From: Betaproteobacteria bacterium
GTDB lineage: Bacteria > Pseudomonadota > Gammaproteobacteria > Burkholderiales > Gallionellaceae
Reading direction: 5' to 3'
DNA: 6,066 bases
NCBI GenBank assembly: GCA_028871775.1
Contig: JAGWMH010000115.1
Coordinates: 1 to 6,066 of the forward strand
Both the position numbers and the translations under genes were made by a program. Shown here one piece after another: positions 5,443-6,066 of this stretch. The notes below the pieces were generated by a model. The model ran no database searches. It saw only the letters and a program-made list of their open reading frames with translations, and was not told the origin of the DNA. Position 1 is the first letter of the stretch; each line of letters begins with the position of its first letter.

Positions 5443-6066
5443 ACCTGCGGATGCGCCCTCTCCGCGCCGCCGTGCAGCTTGTTCAGCGCGTTGAGGTACG
5501 CCTTGGCCGAAGCCACAACGATGTCGGTATCCGCACCCTGCCCGTTTACGACGCGTCCACCCTTGGCAAGGCGCACCGTCACTTCGCCCTGCGCATCGGT
5601 GCCGCTGGTGATGTTGTTAACCGAATACAACAGCAGTTCGGTGCCGCTCTGCACGATCTGTTCGATGGCCTTGAACGTGGCATCCACCGGCCCGCTACCC
5701 TGTATCTCGGCGTTGCGCTCCTGTCCGCCCACGCTGAGCACCACGCGGGCGCTGGGCAGCTCGCCGGTCTCGGAATGGGCGCGCATGGACACCAGGCGGT
5801 AATGCTCGCTGACATGCATCACGGTTTCTTCGTTGACCAGCGCCTGCAAATCCTCGTCGAAGATTTCATGCTTGCGGTCGGCCAGATCCTTGAAACGCGC
5901 AAACGCCGCATTCAGCGCCTCCTCGCTTTCCAGCGCGATGCCGAGTTCCTGCAGGCGCGTGCGGAAGGCGTTGCGGCCGGAGAGTTTGCCCAACGTCAAT
6001 TTGTTGGTTGTCCAGCCCACATCCTCTGCCCGCATGATTTCGTAGGTCTCGCGGTGCTTGAGCACG
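5439..6066 (-). CDS. leuA: 2-isopropylmalate synthase, C-terminal part (cut by window edge)
   Basis: LeuA condenses acetyl-CoA with 2-oxoisovalerate to 2-isopropylmalate, the first committed step of leucine biosynthesis, in the cytoplasm. The window holds the last 208 or so residues of a family that is usually a little over 500 long. The visible part starts within the internal [10 protein letters not shown] segment and includes the linker motif GKLSGRNAF. It continues into the C-terminal leucine-binding regulatory domain, with [35 protein letters not shown] and a [25 protein letters not shown] ending. The GTG at 6065 is an internal Val codon, not a start; the frame continues off the right edge. 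The regulatory domain appears intact, so feedback inhibition by leucine is expected. The terminator at 5388-5409 closes the transcript. Confidence 0.96.
   Translation of the reverse strand, partial: VLKHRETYEIMRAEDVGWTTNKLTLGKLSGRNAFRTRLQELGIALESEEALNAAFARFKDLADRKHEIFDEDLQALVNEETVMHVSEHYRLVSMRAHSETGELPSARVVLSVGGQERNAEIQGSGPVDATFKAIEQIVQSGTELLLYSVNNITSGTDAQGEVTVRLAKGGRVVNGQGADTDIVVASAKAYLNALNKLHGGAERAHPQV

Overview
The window looks like chromosome from a GC-rich proteobacterium. The best fit is a beta-proteobacterium of the Nitrosomonadales/Gallionellaceae type. This is an inference from the style of the LeuA, YihY-family and c-di-GMP proteins, not from a database search. Every confident gene lies on the minus strand, so the biological reading order is from right to left.

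Layout in transcription order. (1) 6066-5439: the C-terminal part of leuA (2-isopropylmalate synthase), cut by the right edge and closed by a clear intrinsic terminator at 5388-5409. (2) 5363-4371: a gene for a 330-residue exported pentapeptide-repeat protein, closed by its own strong, probably bidirectional terminator at 4310-4335. It is therefore probably a single-gene unit. (3) 4309-3952: about 360 bp without a confident gene. It holds inverted repeats, possible promoters on both strands, and fragments of plus-strand reading frame that could be a decayed gene or a structured transcript. (4) 3951-2725: a YihY/UPF0761 (BrkB-like) inner-membrane protein. (5) 2744-2637: a possible 35-residue small ORF overlapping the end of the yihY-like gene. 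(6) 2640-115: a large membrane-bound PAS-GGDEF-EAL signalling protein whose start codon overlaps the stop of the small ORF (ATGA). Items 4 to 6 look like one operon. Bases 1-114 hold no supported feature.

Functionally, the window joins unrelated housekeeping (leucine biosynthesis), a secreted beta-helix protein of unknown role, and a membrane/c-di-GMP unit. The most notable item is the pentapeptide protein. It consists of two equal modules at an exact 156-residue offset, each with 22 pentapeptides and four cysteines in identical positions. This suggests a duplicated beta-helix whose ends are pinned by disulphides in the periplasm. In the GGDEF-EAL protein, all recognisable phosphodiesterase residues are present. 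The cyclase half has lost the first metal-binding aspartate and one motif glycine, so the protein is predicted to degrade c-di-GMP rather than make it.
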